Notes: generated by a model not told the origin, from the sequence alone. 34,700 bases of DNA from Nocardia elegans NBRC 108235 (GCF_001612845.1 NZ_BDBF01000069.1:1-34700), one strand, 5' to 3'. Numbered from the stretch's first letter, positions 6,325-14,841 are shown. Numbers and translations: made by a program.

Positions 6325-7515
6325 TCACGCGGCCGCCGGGTCGAGCACCACCTTCACCATGCCGTCGGCCTTGCGCTGGAAGTCGTGATACACCCGCGGC
6401 GCCTCCGACAGCGGAAGTCGATGGGTGGCAAAGGTTTCCACCCCCAGCGGATCACCGTCCTGCAGGAGCGGAAGGATGTCACCCACCCACCGCTTGACGT
6501 TGGCCTGACCCATCCGCAGCTGAATCTGCTTGTCGAACAGGATGCGCATCGGCAACGGGTCGGCCATGCCGCCGTAGACCCCGGACAACGAGATCGTGCC
6601 GCCGCGCCGCACGATGTCGATGGCGCTGTTCAATGCCGCGAGCCGGTCCACACCGACGGTGTCCATCAGCTTCTGCGACACCATCGCCGGCAGATAGCCG
6701 GCCGAGCGCTGCGCCATTTTCGCGACCGGTGATCCGTGCGCCTCCATACCCACCGCGTCGATCACACTGTCGGGGCCCCGCCCGTCGGTGCGGTCGCGGA
6801 TCACATCCCCGATCGAGGCGCCGACCTGTTCCGGATCGACCACCTCCACACCGCGATCGGCCACCCGGCGCAATCGTTCCGGCACCCGGTCCACACCGAT
6901 CACCCGGTATCCGCGATGGGCGGCGATCCGGCACGCCATATCCCCGATCGGCCCCAGCCCCAGCACCGCCACCGAGCCGCCGTCGGGCACGCCGGCGTAT
7001 TCCACCGCCTGCCACGCCGTCGGCAGTACATCCGACAGATACAGGAAGCGGCTGTCGTCGGGGCCGGCCGGAATCGGGATGTGGGTGAAATCGGCGTGCG
7101 GAACCCGCAGGTACTGCGCCTGAGCGCCCGGCACCTGCCCGTAGAGCTTGGAATATCCGAACAAGGCTGCGCCACTGCCGTATTCGCGCACCTGGGTGGT
7201 CTCGCACTGCGTCGGCAACCCGGTATCGCACATGACACAGTGCCCGCAGGCGATCTGGAACGGCACCACTACCCGGTCACCCACCGACAGCGACCGCACT
7301 TCCGAGCCGACGTCGACCACCACCCCGATCGGCTCGTGGCCGAGCACATCACCGGCACTCATATACGGGCCGAGCACCTCGTAGAGGTGCAGATCGGACC
7401 CGCACACACCCGAGGAGGTCACGGCGATGATGGCATCGGTCGGTTCCTCGATCCGCGGGTCGGGCACCTCGTCCACCGAAATCTTGCGGCGACCCTGCCA
7501 CGTCACTGCTTTCAT
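6325..7515 (-). CDS. Zinc-dependent alcohol dehydrogenase (medium-chain, FdhA-like)
   Basis: A 396-residue medium-chain dehydrogenase starting MKAVTWQGRRKISVDEVPDP. CGSDLHLYE and GHEPIGVVVDVG supply catalytic-zinc ligands. CGHCVMC plus a fourth Cys in PTQCETT forms the structural-zinc lobe. GLGPIGDMACRIA is the NAD(P)-binding turn. Length and wording match the actinobacterial family annotated as zinc-dependent alcohol dehydrogenase or glutathione-independent formaldehyde dehydrogenase. It would oxidise an alcohol or aldehyde in the cytoplasm. The ATG at 7515 follows GAGGTGACACG, a good ribosome binding site; the frame continues upstream but without family similarity. The gene stands alone among stress genes, so a detoxification role is plausible. 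Confidence 0.92.
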   Translation of the reverse strand: MKAVTWQGRRKISVDEVPDPRIEEPTDAIIAVTSSGVCGSDLHLYEVLGPYMSAGDVLGHEPIGVVVDVGSEVRSLSVGDRVVVPFQIACGHCVMCDTGLPTQCETTQVREYGSGAALFGYSKLYGQVPGAQAQYLRVPHADFTHIPIPAGPDDSRFLYLSDVLPTAWQAVEYAGVPDGGSVAVLGLGPIGDMACRIAAHRGYRVIGVDRVPERLRRVADRGVEVVDPEQVGASIGDVIRDRTDGRGPDSVIDAVGMEAHGSPVAKMAQRSAGYLPAMVSQKLMDTVGVDRLAALNSAIDIVRRGGTISLSGVYGGMADPLPMRILFDKQIQLRMGQANVKRWVGDILPLLQDGDPLGVETFATHRLPLSEAPRVYHDFQRKADGMVKVVLDPAAA

Positions 7516-7640
7516 CGTGTCACCTCGATCTGCATGTGTGCTGGATACGGCCACCGTCGGCCTACCCGCCGCCCGGATGACCAAACGAACGGGCGCGCCG
7601 CCGACGGTTTGCGGCAGGCGATCGGGGGCACGCGAAGCAC

Positions 7641-8012
7641 ATGGCTGGAAACGAATCCGACGAAGACCTGCTCACCTCGACCGAGGGATTGGATTCCGAC
7701 GATGTGGGCAACGACGACGGCGACGAGATCGTGGAACCGCCCGACGACTGGTCGGGCGTCGACAGCTACGGCATGACGGCCGGTGAGCAGCGCACGGAAC
7801 GGCCACTCTCCCAACGTCTTGCCGAAGAGGAACCCGATGTGGGGACGAGTCCGCCGGCCGAGCCGGCGCTTCCGGAATCCGGTGCGACCGAAGGCCTGGA
7901 TTCGATCCGCACCGGATCACCCGGGGGCGCCAGTGACACCGAGGCCGTAGCGGAGATCGTGCGGCGCGAATCCGGCACCGACGACTCCTACTTCCCGCTG
8001 CCCGACGAGTAA
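7641..8012 (+). CDS. DUF5709 family protein, acidic and disordered
   Basis: A 123-residue acidic protein without Cys. It contains EGLDSDDVGNDDGDEIVEPP, a central DWSGVDSYGMTAGEQ block, and LSQRLAEEEPD. The order of these segments is that of the actinobacterial DUF5709 family, whose function is unknown and which often lies next to general-stress genes. It lacks a signal peptide or membrane segment and is probably cytoplasmic and intrinsically disordered. A GTTT element about 50 bases upstream hints at an alternative-sigma promoter, but the -10 (GGGCAC) is poor. It is convergent with the STAS gene, with only four bases between stops. Confidence 0.8.
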   Translation: MAGNESDEDLLTSTEGLDSDDVGNDDGDEIVEPPDDWSGVDSYGMTAGEQRTERPLSQRLAEEEPDVGTSPPAEPALPESGATEGLDSIRTGSPGGASDTEAVAEIVRRESGTDDSYFPLPDE

Positions 8013-8016
8013 CGGC

Positions 8017-8466
8017 TCACCCCGGGGTGGCGGCGATCGTGGACCCGGCCGCGTCGTACATGGCGCGGCTGACCGCGCTCACGACGGTCGAATGGATCGG
8101 CAGTTGCCGGGTCAGGGAATCCAGCGCGGCAATCCGCATGATCGTCGATGACTGGGTGACCAGACAGAGATGTACCCCAGCGGCGCGATAATGCTCGGCC
8201 TCCCGCGCCAGCGCCAGCAGGGCGCGCCAGGACAGGAAGCCCAGGCAACTGGTGTCTATCACGACGATGCGCACGCCGCTTTCGGCAGCGGAACGTATGC
8301 GTTCACTCCACCCGGGCATGGTGTAGCTGTCGGCCTCGCCGCGAAACGACAGCACCAGCGCGGGGCCGCGGGTGCGCACGACAGCGGTGAGGCGCGCCTC
8401 GGCAACCTGCGAGGTGCCGGGTTCGCCGGCAGGGGCTACTGGACGTAATTCGGCGCTCGAGCTCAT
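8017..8466 (-). CDS. STAS-domain (anti-anti-sigma factor-like) protein, copy 1
   Basis: A 149-residue protein with one STAS domain over most of its length. The strand-helix-strand core is RGPALVLSFRGEADSYT, then IVVIDTSCLGFLSWRALLAL. The DTSCLGFLSW segment is where SpoIIAA/RsbV-like proteins carry their phosphorylatable Ser/Thr. Such proteins release sigma factors by binding the anti-sigma kinase. The C-terminal block LTRQLPIHSTVVSAV is shared with a second STAS protein at 14842-15279, so the two are paralogues. Both genes have nearly the same promoter. No partner kinase is adjacent; a UsfX-like protein lies 8 kb away. Confidence 0.88.
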   Translation of the reverse strand: MSSSAELRPVAPAGEPGTSQVAEARLTAVVRTRGPALVLSFRGEADSYTMPGWSERIRSAAESGVRIVVIDTSCLGFLSWRALLALAREAEHYRAAGVHLCLVTQSSTIMRIAALDSLTRQLPIHSTVVSAVSRAMYDAAGSTIAATPG

Positions 8467-8549
8467 TCAGGTCTCCAACCGGAGCCGAGGGCAACGGGCG
8501 CAAGCCCGCTGCGGGCGTCCTACCACATGAAGACCGACCCGCGCTTTCC

Positions 8550-8581
8550 TTCATAACAGAGACGGAGCAGTCTGTACAGCC
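8550..8581 (-). promoter_or_regulatory. Promoter of STAS copy 1, shared with copy 2
   Basis: The minus strand shows -35 TGTACA (8573-8578), a 17-base spacer and -10 TATGAA (8550-8555), about 84 bases upstream of the start codon. The spacer holds a small dyad, AGAC-N6-GTCT. Bases 8554-8581 match 15352-15379 in front of the second STAS gene at 24 of 28 positions, while flanking sequence diverges. This supports a shared regulatory site. Confidence 0.7.
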
Positions 8582-8637
8582 GAAACGGCGAAACCGCAGC
8601 TCGAGCGGGTGCGCAGCGAGAACCTCGAGAACGAGAC

Positions 8638-8679
8638 GGGGCCCGGACCGGGTGCATTCGCTGCACCGGTCCGTGCCCC
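8638..8679 (-). terminator. Terminator hairpin of the CsbD gene
   Basis: A long GC-rich inverted repeat (about 18 pairs with one mismatch and one bulged G, loop 8657-8661) starts 23 bases after the stop of the CsbD gene. There is no T tract. Confidence 0.75.
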
Positions 8680-8701
8680 GGGACGAGATGACCGGACGAG
8701 A

Positions 8702-8875
8702 TCAGTGGTCGAAAGCGTCCTTGACCTTCTCGCCCGCGTCCTTCAGGTTCGACTTGGTCTGATCGGCCTTGCCCTCGTTCTTCTTGTCCGGATCACCGGT
8801 GGCGGCGCCCAGTTTCTCCTTCGCCTGCCCGGCGGCGTTCTCGAGCTTGTTCTTGGCCTTATCGACGGCACTCAT
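8702..8875 (-). CDS. CsbD family stress protein
   Basis: A 57-residue Lys/Glu-rich helical protein starting MSAVDKAKNKLENAAGQAKE, then KLGAATGDPDKKNEGKADQT and a KSNLKDAGEKVKDAF end. This is the standard CsbD-family sequence, a cytoplasmic general-stress protein of unknown activity that in Bacillus belongs to the SigB regulon. The ATG at 8875 is preceded by GGAAGGAG at good spacing. A SigB/SigF-like promoter (GTTT-N15-GGCTAT) lies about 60 bases upstream, and a terminator hairpin follows. Confidence 0.93.
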   Translation of the reverse strand: MSAVDKAKNKLENAAGQAKEKLGAATGDPDKKNEGKADQTKSNLKDAGEKVKDAFDH

Positions 8876-8932
8876 ACCGTGCTCCTTCCGAGTTGCCGGA
8901 CCACCCGCACGATTGCGGGTCGCATCGATGCG

Positions 8933-8957
8933 ATAGCCACGCAGGTTCGAGTCAAAC
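8933..8957 (-). promoter_or_regulatory. SigB/SigF-like promoter of the CsbD gene
   Basis: The minus strand reads GTTT (8954-8957), 15 bases, then GGCTAT (8933-8938), close to the GTTT-N15..17-GGGTAT pattern of SigB/SigF-type sigma factors. A 7-bp dyad (GCAGGTT/AACCTGC, 8941-8961) overlaps the -35. Confidence 0.6.
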
Positions 8958-8994
8958 CTGCCGCCGGACGTGGCGAAGATCCACCTCGAACGCC

Positions 8995-9019
8995 GTTTAC
9001 CCGGGTCGCGAACGGCTAT
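8995..9019 (+). promoter_or_regulatory. SigB/SigF-like promoter of the Rv1733c-like gene
   Basis: The plus strand reads GTTT (8995-8998), 15 bases, then GGCTAT (9014-9019), 42 bases before the ATG at 9061. It has the same hexamers and spacing as the divergent CsbD promoter, 38 bases away. Confidence 0.6.
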
Positions 9020-9060
9020 CCTGCGAGCGTGCCTCTGCCGGTCGTGGTGGGAGAGTGAAG

Positions 9061-9657
9061 ATGGTGTGTACTACCTTCGCGGTACTACGGGCCGGGCGAC
9101 TCGCGCCCTGGACCCGCTCGCCGTTGATGCGCCGCGACGATCGCTTCGAGCAGGCGCTGCGCCTCGCCCTGCTGCTGGGCGCGCTCGCCGCCGTCCTGCT
9201 GGCCGCCGCCGCCGGCACCGCCCAGTATCGGACCGAACTCGCCTCCATCCACGCCGACAACGCCACGAAATCCGCTGTCACAGCGGAGGTTACGAGCGAT
9301 CCGATCCGGATGCCGGCACCCAGCGGCATGTTCGCCGACCAGCTACGCGCCGAGGCGCAGTGGACCCGGGACGGTCATCCGGGCCAGGGGATGGTCGATG
9401 TCGACGGCACGACGCATCGCGGCGACCGAATTCTGTTGTGGCTCACGGCACAAGGTGATCCGACCACACCGCCGGTCGCCGACGACGCCGCGGTCGCCAA
9501 GGGCATCGCCACCGGCACGGCCGCTCTGCTCGCATGCTGGGCGCTGGCCTACGGACTGGCCCGGTGTGCCGGTTACGCGCTGGATCGGCGCCGGGCCGCC
9601 GAATGGGAACGCGAATGGCGGCGGATCAGCCCGCAGGTGGGACACGGCCACTCCTGA
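9061..9657 (+). CDS. Rv1733c-like membrane protein
   Basis: A 198-residue protein with two membrane helices (about residues 32-52 and 142-168) and an extracytoplasmic domain between them. Architecture and wording match the actinobacterial Rv1733c family. In Mycobacterium tuberculosis this family is induced in dormancy and its function is unknown. Matching segments are PWTRSPLMRRDDRFEQALRL at the start, ADQLRAEAQWTRDG in the middle, and YALDRRRAAEWEREWRRI after the last helix. The ATG at 9061 follows GGGAG at a 7-base spacing; a GTG two codons earlier is possible. It is co-oriented with its own stress-type promoter and divergent from CsbD. Confidence 0.8.
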   Translation: MVCTTFAVLRAGRLAPWTRSPLMRRDDRFEQALRLALLLGALAAVLLAAAAGTAQYRTELASIHADNATKSAVTAEVTSDPIRMPAPSGMFADQLRAEAQWTRDGHPGQGMVDVDGTTHRGDRILLWLTAQGDPTTPPVADDAAVAKGIATGTAALLACWALAYGLARCAGYALDRRRAAEWEREWRRISPQVGHGHS

Positions 9658-9694
9658 GCGCTGACTTCGGCCGAGAGCCGTCGCCCCCGTGGCC

Positions 9695-9898
9695 TCAATC
9701 CGGCAGGCGGCGCATCTCGATCAACGTCAGTCCCAGGGCATCGATGCGGGCCAGCACGCTGCGCATCGCGGTGTAGTCCTCGAGCGGGCCGAACAGCGCG
9801 GTGGTGCCGGGCGCTGCCACGCTACTGCGGGCCAGTTCGGGAAATTCGGCGCAGATGTCGCCGGACAGCTCCCCGGCGACGATGAATTCGTAGCGCAC
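9695..9898 (-). CDS. Small conserved actinobacterial protein of unknown function
   Basis: A 67-residue protein (VRYEFIVAGELSGDICAEFP ... IDALGLTLIEMRRLPD). Small actinobacterial proteins of this type share the MRYEF..G.LS opening and the ALGLT..E.R.LPD ending, usually annotated as hypothetical. It has no membrane segment and a ferredoxin-like strand/helix pattern is plausible. The GTG at 9898 follows AGAGG at a 7-base spacing. The much longer open frame upstream overlaps the next gene and is not supported. Confidence 0.65.
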   Translation of the reverse strand: MRYEFIVAGELSGDICAEFPELARSSVAAPGTTALFGPLEDYTAMRSVLARIDALGLTLIEMRRLPD

Positions 9899-9960
9899 CG
9901 CACCGCCTCTCGATCCCCTGTGCCGTGCGGTGGGCGCAGGCACCCCGTCGTCGCCGCGGC

Positions 9961-10335
9961 TCAGGCCAGGGCGCGGCTCTTCAGCTGCTCGAACTCCTGC
10001 GCGGTGATCGTGCCCTCGTCGAGGAGCCGTTTGGCATCGGCGATCTGCGTGGCTGTATTGGTTCCGGCCACCTCCTTGATGTAGGCGTTCTGCGCCTCCT
10101 CGGTCTCCTTCGCCGCCCGGGCCGAACGCTGCGCCATACCGCCGCCACGCACGATCAGATAGACGAGCGAGGTGAGCAGCGGCAGCACGAACATGAACAC
10201 CACCCACACCGCCTTCACCCAGCCCGACGTGCCGCGATCCCGGAACAGATCGGTGAAGATCCAGAACAGCAGCATCAGATACGCGGCGAACGCGAAACTC
10301 ATGATGATCAGCCAGAACACATCCCACACGGGCAT
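9961..10335 (-). CDS. SHOCT and PLDc_N-domain membrane protein
   Basis: A 124-residue protein. Two membrane helices in the first 65 residues (VFWLIIMSFAFAAYLMLLFW and a second ending LPLLTSLVYLIV) have the RGTSGWVKAVWVVF linker of the PLDc_N family. After a charged region comes a C-terminal SHOCT motif (IADAKRLLDEGTITAQEFEQ, then LKSRAL). SHOCT motifs are thought to mediate oligomerisation or nucleic-acid contact; the overall role is unknown. The ATG at 10335 follows GAGGAG at good spacing. It may be cotranscribed with the small gene ending at 9695. Confidence 0.85.
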   Translation of the reverse strand: MPVWDVFWLIIMSFAFAAYLMLLFWIFTDLFRDRGTSGWVKAVWVVFMFVLPLLTSLVYLIVRGGGMAQRSARAAKETEEAQNAYIKEVAGTNTATQIADAKRLLDEGTITAQEFEQLKSRALA

Positions 10336-10456
10336 GACGTCTCCTCGATGACAGCGTCCGGCTTCCTCCGAACGGCTTCCCGCGACCGTGCTTCCACTGG
10401 GGCGGCAACCACCGCGGTACGCCGACCAGTTCACGCCTCGGACCCCGTGCGACGCT

Positions 10457-10473
10457 TCACCCGTTGCGGGTGA
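10457..10473 (-). terminator. Possible terminator hairpin after the CDI-immunity-like gene
   Basis: A perfect 7-bp stem, TCACCCG/CGGGTGA with a 3-base loop, lies about 115 bases downstream of the stop at 10587. It is short and lacks a T tract. The rest of 10336-10586 shows no gene. Confidence 0.35.
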
Positions 10474-10586
10474 GCTCGTGCGCGACGCCCATTTCTACGG
10501 CCGCGGCATGCGAGCCGCCAGACCGTACCGGACCCGCGACGCCCGTCGGACTACTCACGGGCCGGCCTGTTCATCGGGCGATCCGT

Positions 10587-11324
10587 TCAGTCTTCACCGG
10601 GCAGGTCGGCGAGGAAATCCGTTACAGCGCTCCATATTTCCTCGTGTGGTGCGCCGTGCTGGGTCAGATCGCCCAGGTCTCGCACAGTGTCGACGATGTG
10701 TCGTATACGAATCAGCGCGACGGGATCCTGCGCCCAGTGTTCCCGGTCGACTCGCAGGGTTGCGACCAGCAGGTCACCCGGAAACAGATCGCCCGCGAGC
10801 AGCGGATCCCAGTTCAGCCGGGCCAGCACGCGCGGCAGCAGTACGCCGACACCTCCGCGTTGCCGCAGAAGGCAGCGCATATCCTCGACGGTCAGATCGC
10901 CGATCGGCTTGCGCCGCAGTTCGTCGACGGTGCGCATCAGGGCGGTCGCATCCGCCGGCAAGGCCGGCCACACGTCGTCTTCGAACTGTTCCACCGACAG
11001 GTCCTCGTCGGCATCCGCGCACACTGTCCACCTCCCGGCTTCGTGCCGGAAGAACAGGACGGCGACGTTGTCCGGTGCGTGGGTGATGCGCGCGAGGGCC
11101 ACATCGCCGTAGACGCGGATACCCGACACCTCGAAAGCGGGCGCACCGATCGGATCGACCGGCGGCCCGGCGTAGTCCGGATCGGACACGTCGTCCAGGA
11201 ATTGTTCGGCTTCTTCGGCGCACATCAACGCCGCCATCTCGCGAGGAATCCCGCGCTCGGTCGCCACCCAGAACTCGGTGATCAGCTCCGAGATCACCGA
11301 CGCGTCGTCCACCGAAGATCTCAT
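10587..11324 (-). CDS. CDI-immunity-like protein fused to an NTF2-like N-terminal domain
   Basis: A 245-residue protein with two parts. Residues 1 to about 120 (TEFWVATERGI ... IRVYGDVALARITH ... FFRHEAGRWTVCADA) look like an NTF2/SnoaL-type alpha+beta domain. Residues from about 140 on (IGDLTVEDMRCLLRQRGGVG, LAGDLFPGDLLVATLRV) match the contact-dependent growth inhibition immunity family seen in many actinobacteria. Such immunity proteins bind and block a cognate toxin, but no toxin or two-partner secretion gene is present here. It could act as a solitary immunity or a repurposed regulator. The ATG at 11324 follows an AGGA. Confidence 0.7.
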   Translation of the reverse strand: MRSSVDDASVISELITEFWVATERGIPREMAALMCAEEAEQFLDDVSDPDYAGPPVDPIGAPAFEVSGIRVYGDVALARITHAPDNVAVLFFRHEAGRWTVCADADEDLSVEQFEDDVWPALPADATALMRTVDELRRKPIGDLTVEDMRCLLRQRGGVGVLLPRVLARLNWDPLLAGDLFPGDLLVATLRVDREHWAQDPVALIRIRHIVDTVRDLGDLTQHGAPHEEIWSAVTDFLADLPGED

Positions 11325-11448
11325 GCCGACATCCTGCCCCGCATCGCCGACCGGACTCCTGCCCGTGATGGGAAACCCGCACGTCGCTGGGCTCACGGCG
11401 GCGACGCGAGCGGCGCCATCGCGAACCGCAGCATTCGCCCTGTCGACG

Positions 11449-13401
11449 CTATCGGCGCCGCCCACTCAGGTAGTCCGACACCACTGCCGCACCCAGGCCG
11501 TCGAGATCCGGGGCGATGACGCGGCCGCCGCTGCGGCGTGCCATCAGGTCGACGAACGCGGCGAGCCTGGGGTTTTCGCCGAGGATGAACACCGAGACCG
11601 ACGCACCGAGCTTCGCGAGGACGTCGACCTGGGCCATGGTCACCGCGAGGGTCCGCGAGTCGGGCGGCCAGTTGAAATACGAGCTGCCGTCGGGTTCCAG
11701 GTGGGCGGTGGGCTCGCCGTCGGTGACCACCAGAACCACCGGCACCGCGTCGGGGTGGCGGCGCAGGTGGCGGGCGGCGAGCAACAGGGCGTGGTGCAGG
11801 TTGGTGCCCTGTTCCCAGACCGCTTCCAGTCCGGTCAGTTCCGCGATGTCGACCGTGGTGGCGTGGCGGCCGAAGGTCACGACTTCCAGTGCGTCGGAAC
11901 GGAATCGGGTACTGATCAGCTGATGCAGCGCCAGGGCGGTCCGCTTCATCGGCAGCCAGCGTCCGTCCTGCACCATCGACCACGACGTGTCGACGCACAG
12001 GGCCACCGCCGCGCGAGAGCGCTGATCGGTTTCGGTGATCTCGACATCCGAGACCGACAGCGACACCCGGCGGCTACCCGTCGACGCCGACCGAAGAACC
12101 GCGTTGCGGACGGTCTTCGACACATCCCACGGTTCGGTGTCGCCGAAGCGCCACGGCCGCGTCGCGCCCGTGGGTTCGCCGGCCGCCCCGGCCGTCACCG
12201 TCTCCCGCTGTCCTCGCTGAGCGCGCAACCGCCCGATCACATCGCGCAGCGCCACCTCACCGAGACGGCGTAATGCCTTGGGCGTCAAGCGAAGCGACCC
12301 GTCGGGGGCGCGTTCGAACAGCCCCTGGCGGCGCAGTTCGCGTTCCAGCTCGGCCAGCCGCGCGGCGTCGACGGCGGCGTCGGCACCGAGCTGACGGCTG
12401 AGGGCGTCGAGGTCGATATCCTCGAGCCGGGCGCCGGGATAGGACTGGCCGAGTTGTTCGGCCAACGCGTCCATTTCGGCCAGATCCTGCATCGCCTGTG
12501 CGCCCTCGCCGAGACCGAGCGGGTCCTGGCCCCGGAACCGCTGCCCCGAATCCCAGTCCTCACCCGGACGCAGCGCGCGCAGCGCGGCATCCAGCGCCGA
12601 AACCTGTTCGGCGATACGCGGATCGCCGAAGGCCTGGCCGATCAGTTCGCTCAACTCCGCCTGCTGCTGCGGCGAGAGCGAATTCATCATCCGCTGCGCG
12701 GCGGCCGCCCGCGCCGCCAGCGCGTCGATCAATTCCTCGGTGTTGCGGGGGTTTTCGGGAAAGAACTCGCCGTGTTCGGCCATGAACTCCGCGAACTGCC
12801 GCTCGGTGTTCTCGCCGCGGGCGTGGGCGGCGAGCAGCTGGTTCAGATCCGACATCATCTGCCGCACCCGCTCGACATCCTCGGGCGTGGCATGCTCGAG
12901 CGCCTGCTTCATTCCCTGGAAGCGGGAGTCGAGCAGTTCGCGGCCGAGCAGTTCCCGTATCTGCTCGTAGTTGGCGCGCCCCGTCTCCGAGCGCCACTGA
13001 TAGTCGGCGAGTTCGGTCACCGCGGCGGCGGTACTCGACGGCAGCGCGTCGAGTTGCGCCTCGGCGAAGCGGGCATCATCGGCCGGGTCGGGGAACAGCG
13101 CGGTGCGTTCGGCCTCCAATGCCTGGTCGAGCAGTTCCCGCACCTGCTGCAAGGTGCCGTCGAGGCGGTGCTGCCGGGTGAGCTCGGCACGGCGTTGCCA
13201 CAACCGCCGGGTCAGCTCGTCCAGCCCGGGCGTGCGGCCGGTGCCGCGGCGCAGCAGCTCCTCCAGGGCGGTGCGCGGGGAGCTGCCGTCCATCACGTCG
13301 CGGCCGATGGAATCCAGCGCCTCCCGGAGATCGACCGGCGGCGCCAGCGGGTCGGGACCGTCGTGATAGGGGCCGTAGGAGTAGCGGTCGGGGGTCGTCA
13401 T
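11449..13401 (-). CDS. VWA-domain protein (Rv0959-like), partner of the MoxR-type ATPase
   Basis: A 650-residue cytoplasmic protein. The N-terminal 450 residues are helical and charged. The C-terminal 190 form a von Willebrand A domain with an intact metal-ion-dependent adhesion site: DTSWS (471-475), Thr near 533 in EQGTN and Asp near 561 in VTDGEP. It overlaps the ATPase gene by four bases (ATGA at 13398-13401). MoxR-type ATPase/VWA pairs act together like magnesium chelatase subunits I and D to insert metals or remodel proteins. The pair corresponds to Rv0958/Rv0959 of M. tuberculosis by recalled gene order and length. The substrate is unknown. Confidence 0.88.
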   Translation of the reverse strand: MTTPDRYSYGPYHDGPDPLAPPVDLREALDSIGRDVMDGSSPRTALEELLRRGTGRTPGLDELTRRLWQRRAELTRQHRLDGTLQQVRELLDQALEAERTALFPDPADDARFAEAQLDALPSSTAAAVTELADYQWRSETGRANYEQIRELLGRELLDSRFQGMKQALEHATPEDVERVRQMMSDLNQLLAAHARGENTERQFAEFMAEHGEFFPENPRNTEELIDALAARAAAAQRMMNSLSPQQQAELSELIGQAFGDPRIAEQVSALDAALRALRPGEDWDSGQRFRGQDPLGLGEGAQAMQDLAEMDALAEQLGQSYPGARLEDIDLDALSRQLGADAAVDAARLAELERELRRQGLFERAPDGSLRLTPKALRRLGEVALRDVIGRLRAQRGQRETVTAGAAGEPTGATRPWRFGDTEPWDVSKTVRNAVLRSASTGSRRVSLSVSDVEITETDQRSRAAVALCVDTSWSMVQDGRWLPMKRTALALHQLISTRFRSDALEVVTFGRHATTVDIAELTGLEAVWEQGTNLHHALLLAARHLRRHPDAVPVVLVVTDGEPTAHLEPDGSSYFNWPPDSRTLAVTMAQVDVLAKLGASVSVFILGENPRLAAFVDLMARRSGGRVIAPDLDGLGAAVVSDYLSGRRR

Positions 13402-14792
13402 GAGCCGTAGGTCGCTGTGCCGTCGTCGGAGTCCTTGGCCAGCTGACGACTCAAATACAGTGACTCCAAAGCGAATTCGACGGCCGCGGCGATACGCGCC
13501 GGCGAATCGGTCGACTGGGTGCCGAGCCGCTCGGCCACCCGCGCCAGCACCGGCAGCTCGGGCAGCGCCGAGAGCACCTCCTGGCCCGGCACCCGTTCGC
13601 CGGTGGTGACCGGATGGCCAGTGCTCACCGCCTCGGCCAGCGGCCGCAGATCCACCCCGGCCAGCCGCCGGCGTGCCGTCTCGGCGAAGGCGCGCCGCAG
13701 CAGATGGGTGAGGTGCTCGGTTTCGCGGCCCTCCTCGCCGGATTCGAATTCCACCTTGCCGCGCAGCACCGCGGGCACCGACTCCAGGTCCACCGGCCGG
13801 GCGACGGCGGGATGTTCACCGGTCAGCGCGGTCCGGCGCAGTGCGGCGGCGGCCACGGTTTCGGCAGCTGCCACCGCGAAGCGCGCCGAGACACCGGAGC
13901 GCTGATCGACCGCCGGCGATTCCCGCAGCTGGCGAACGAAGCGGGCCAGAACCTCGAGCAGCGGATCGCCGACCTCGGCGACCAACTCGGCCTCCTGGCG
14001 CACCAGCGCGGTCTCGGCCTCCACGTCGAGCGGATAGTGGGTGCGGATCTCGGCGCCGAACCGGTCCTTGAGCGGAGTGATGATGCGGCCGCGGTTGGTG
14101 TAGTCCTCCGGGTTGGCGGTGGCGACCAGCAGCACGTCCAGCGGCAGCCGCAGCGTGTAACCGCGCACCTGGATGTCGCGCTCCTCCATCACGTTCAGCA
14201 GCGCGACCTGGATCCGTTCGGCGAGGTCGGGCAATTCGTTGATGGCGACGATGCCGCGGTGGGCGCGCGGGACCAGCCCGAAGTGGATGGTTTCCGGATC
14301 GCCCAGGCTGCGGCCCTCGGCCACCTTCACCGGGTCGACATCGCCGATCAGGTCGCCGACCGAGGTGTCGGGCGTTGCGAGCTTCTCGGCGTAGCGTTCG
14401 CTGCGGTGACGCCACGCCACCGGCAGGTCGTCGCCCAGTTCGGCCGCGAGTCGCCGGCCCGCCGGGCTGATCGGCGCCAGCGGATGTTCGCCGAGTTCGG
14501 CGCCGTCGATCACCGGCGTCCATTCGTCGAGCAACCCCACCAGGGTGCGCAGCAGCCGGGTCTTGCCCTGGCCGCGCTCGCCGAGCAGGACCACGTCGTG
14601 GCCGGCGAGCAGCGCCCGCTCCAGTTGCGGGACGACGGTGCGGTCGAAGCCGACGATGCCGGGCCACGGATCGGTCCCGGATCGCAGTGCGGCGAGAAGA
14701 TTCTCGCGGATTTCGGATTTCACCCCGCGCGGCTGATAACCGGCGGCGCGCAGTTCGCCCGCGGTGGCGGGCAGATGCTGAGGAACACTCAC
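13398..14792 (-). CDS. MoxR/magnesium-chelatase-like AAA+ ATPase (Rv0958-like)
   Basis: About 464 residues from the GTG at 14792 (VSVPQHLPATAGELRAAGYQ). Walker A is GERGQGKT (71-78). GIVAINELPDLAERIQVALL contains the Walker B-like strand and helix, and VLLVATANPEDYTNRGRI is the sensor-1 and loop region. The fold is that of ChlI/MoxR ATPases that drive a VWA partner, which is the next gene with a 4-base overlap. The frame extends to a TTG at 14828, but neither start has a clear Shine-Dalgarno and the family similarity begins at VSVPQ. The STAS gene lies 49 bases upstream on the same strand, so the three may form one operon. Confidence 0.9.
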   Translation of the reverse strand: MSVPQHLPATAGELRAAGYQPRGVKSEIRENLLAALRSGTDPWPGIVGFDRTVVPQLERALLAGHDVVLLGERGQGKTRLLRTLVGLLDEWTPVIDGAELGEHPLAPISPAGRRLAAELGDDLPVAWRHRSERYAEKLATPDTSVGDLIGDVDPVKVAEGRSLGDPETIHFGLVPRAHRGIVAINELPDLAERIQVALLNVMEERDIQVRGYTLRLPLDVLLVATANPEDYTNRGRIITPLKDRFGAEIRTHYPLDVEAETALVRQEAELVAEVGDPLLEVLARFVRQLRESPAVDQRSGVSARFAVAAAETVAAAALRRTALTGEHPAVARPVDLESVPAVLRGKVEFESGEEGRETEHLTHLLRRAFAETARRRLAGVDLRPLAEAVSTGHPVTTGERVPGQEVLSALPELPVLARVAERLGTQSTDSPARIAAAVEFALESLYLSRQLAKDSDDGTATYGS

Positions 14793-14841
14793 CCCAGCGA
14801 CGCTACGACGATCTTGCGAGTCCGACAACGATTGTGTCGGC

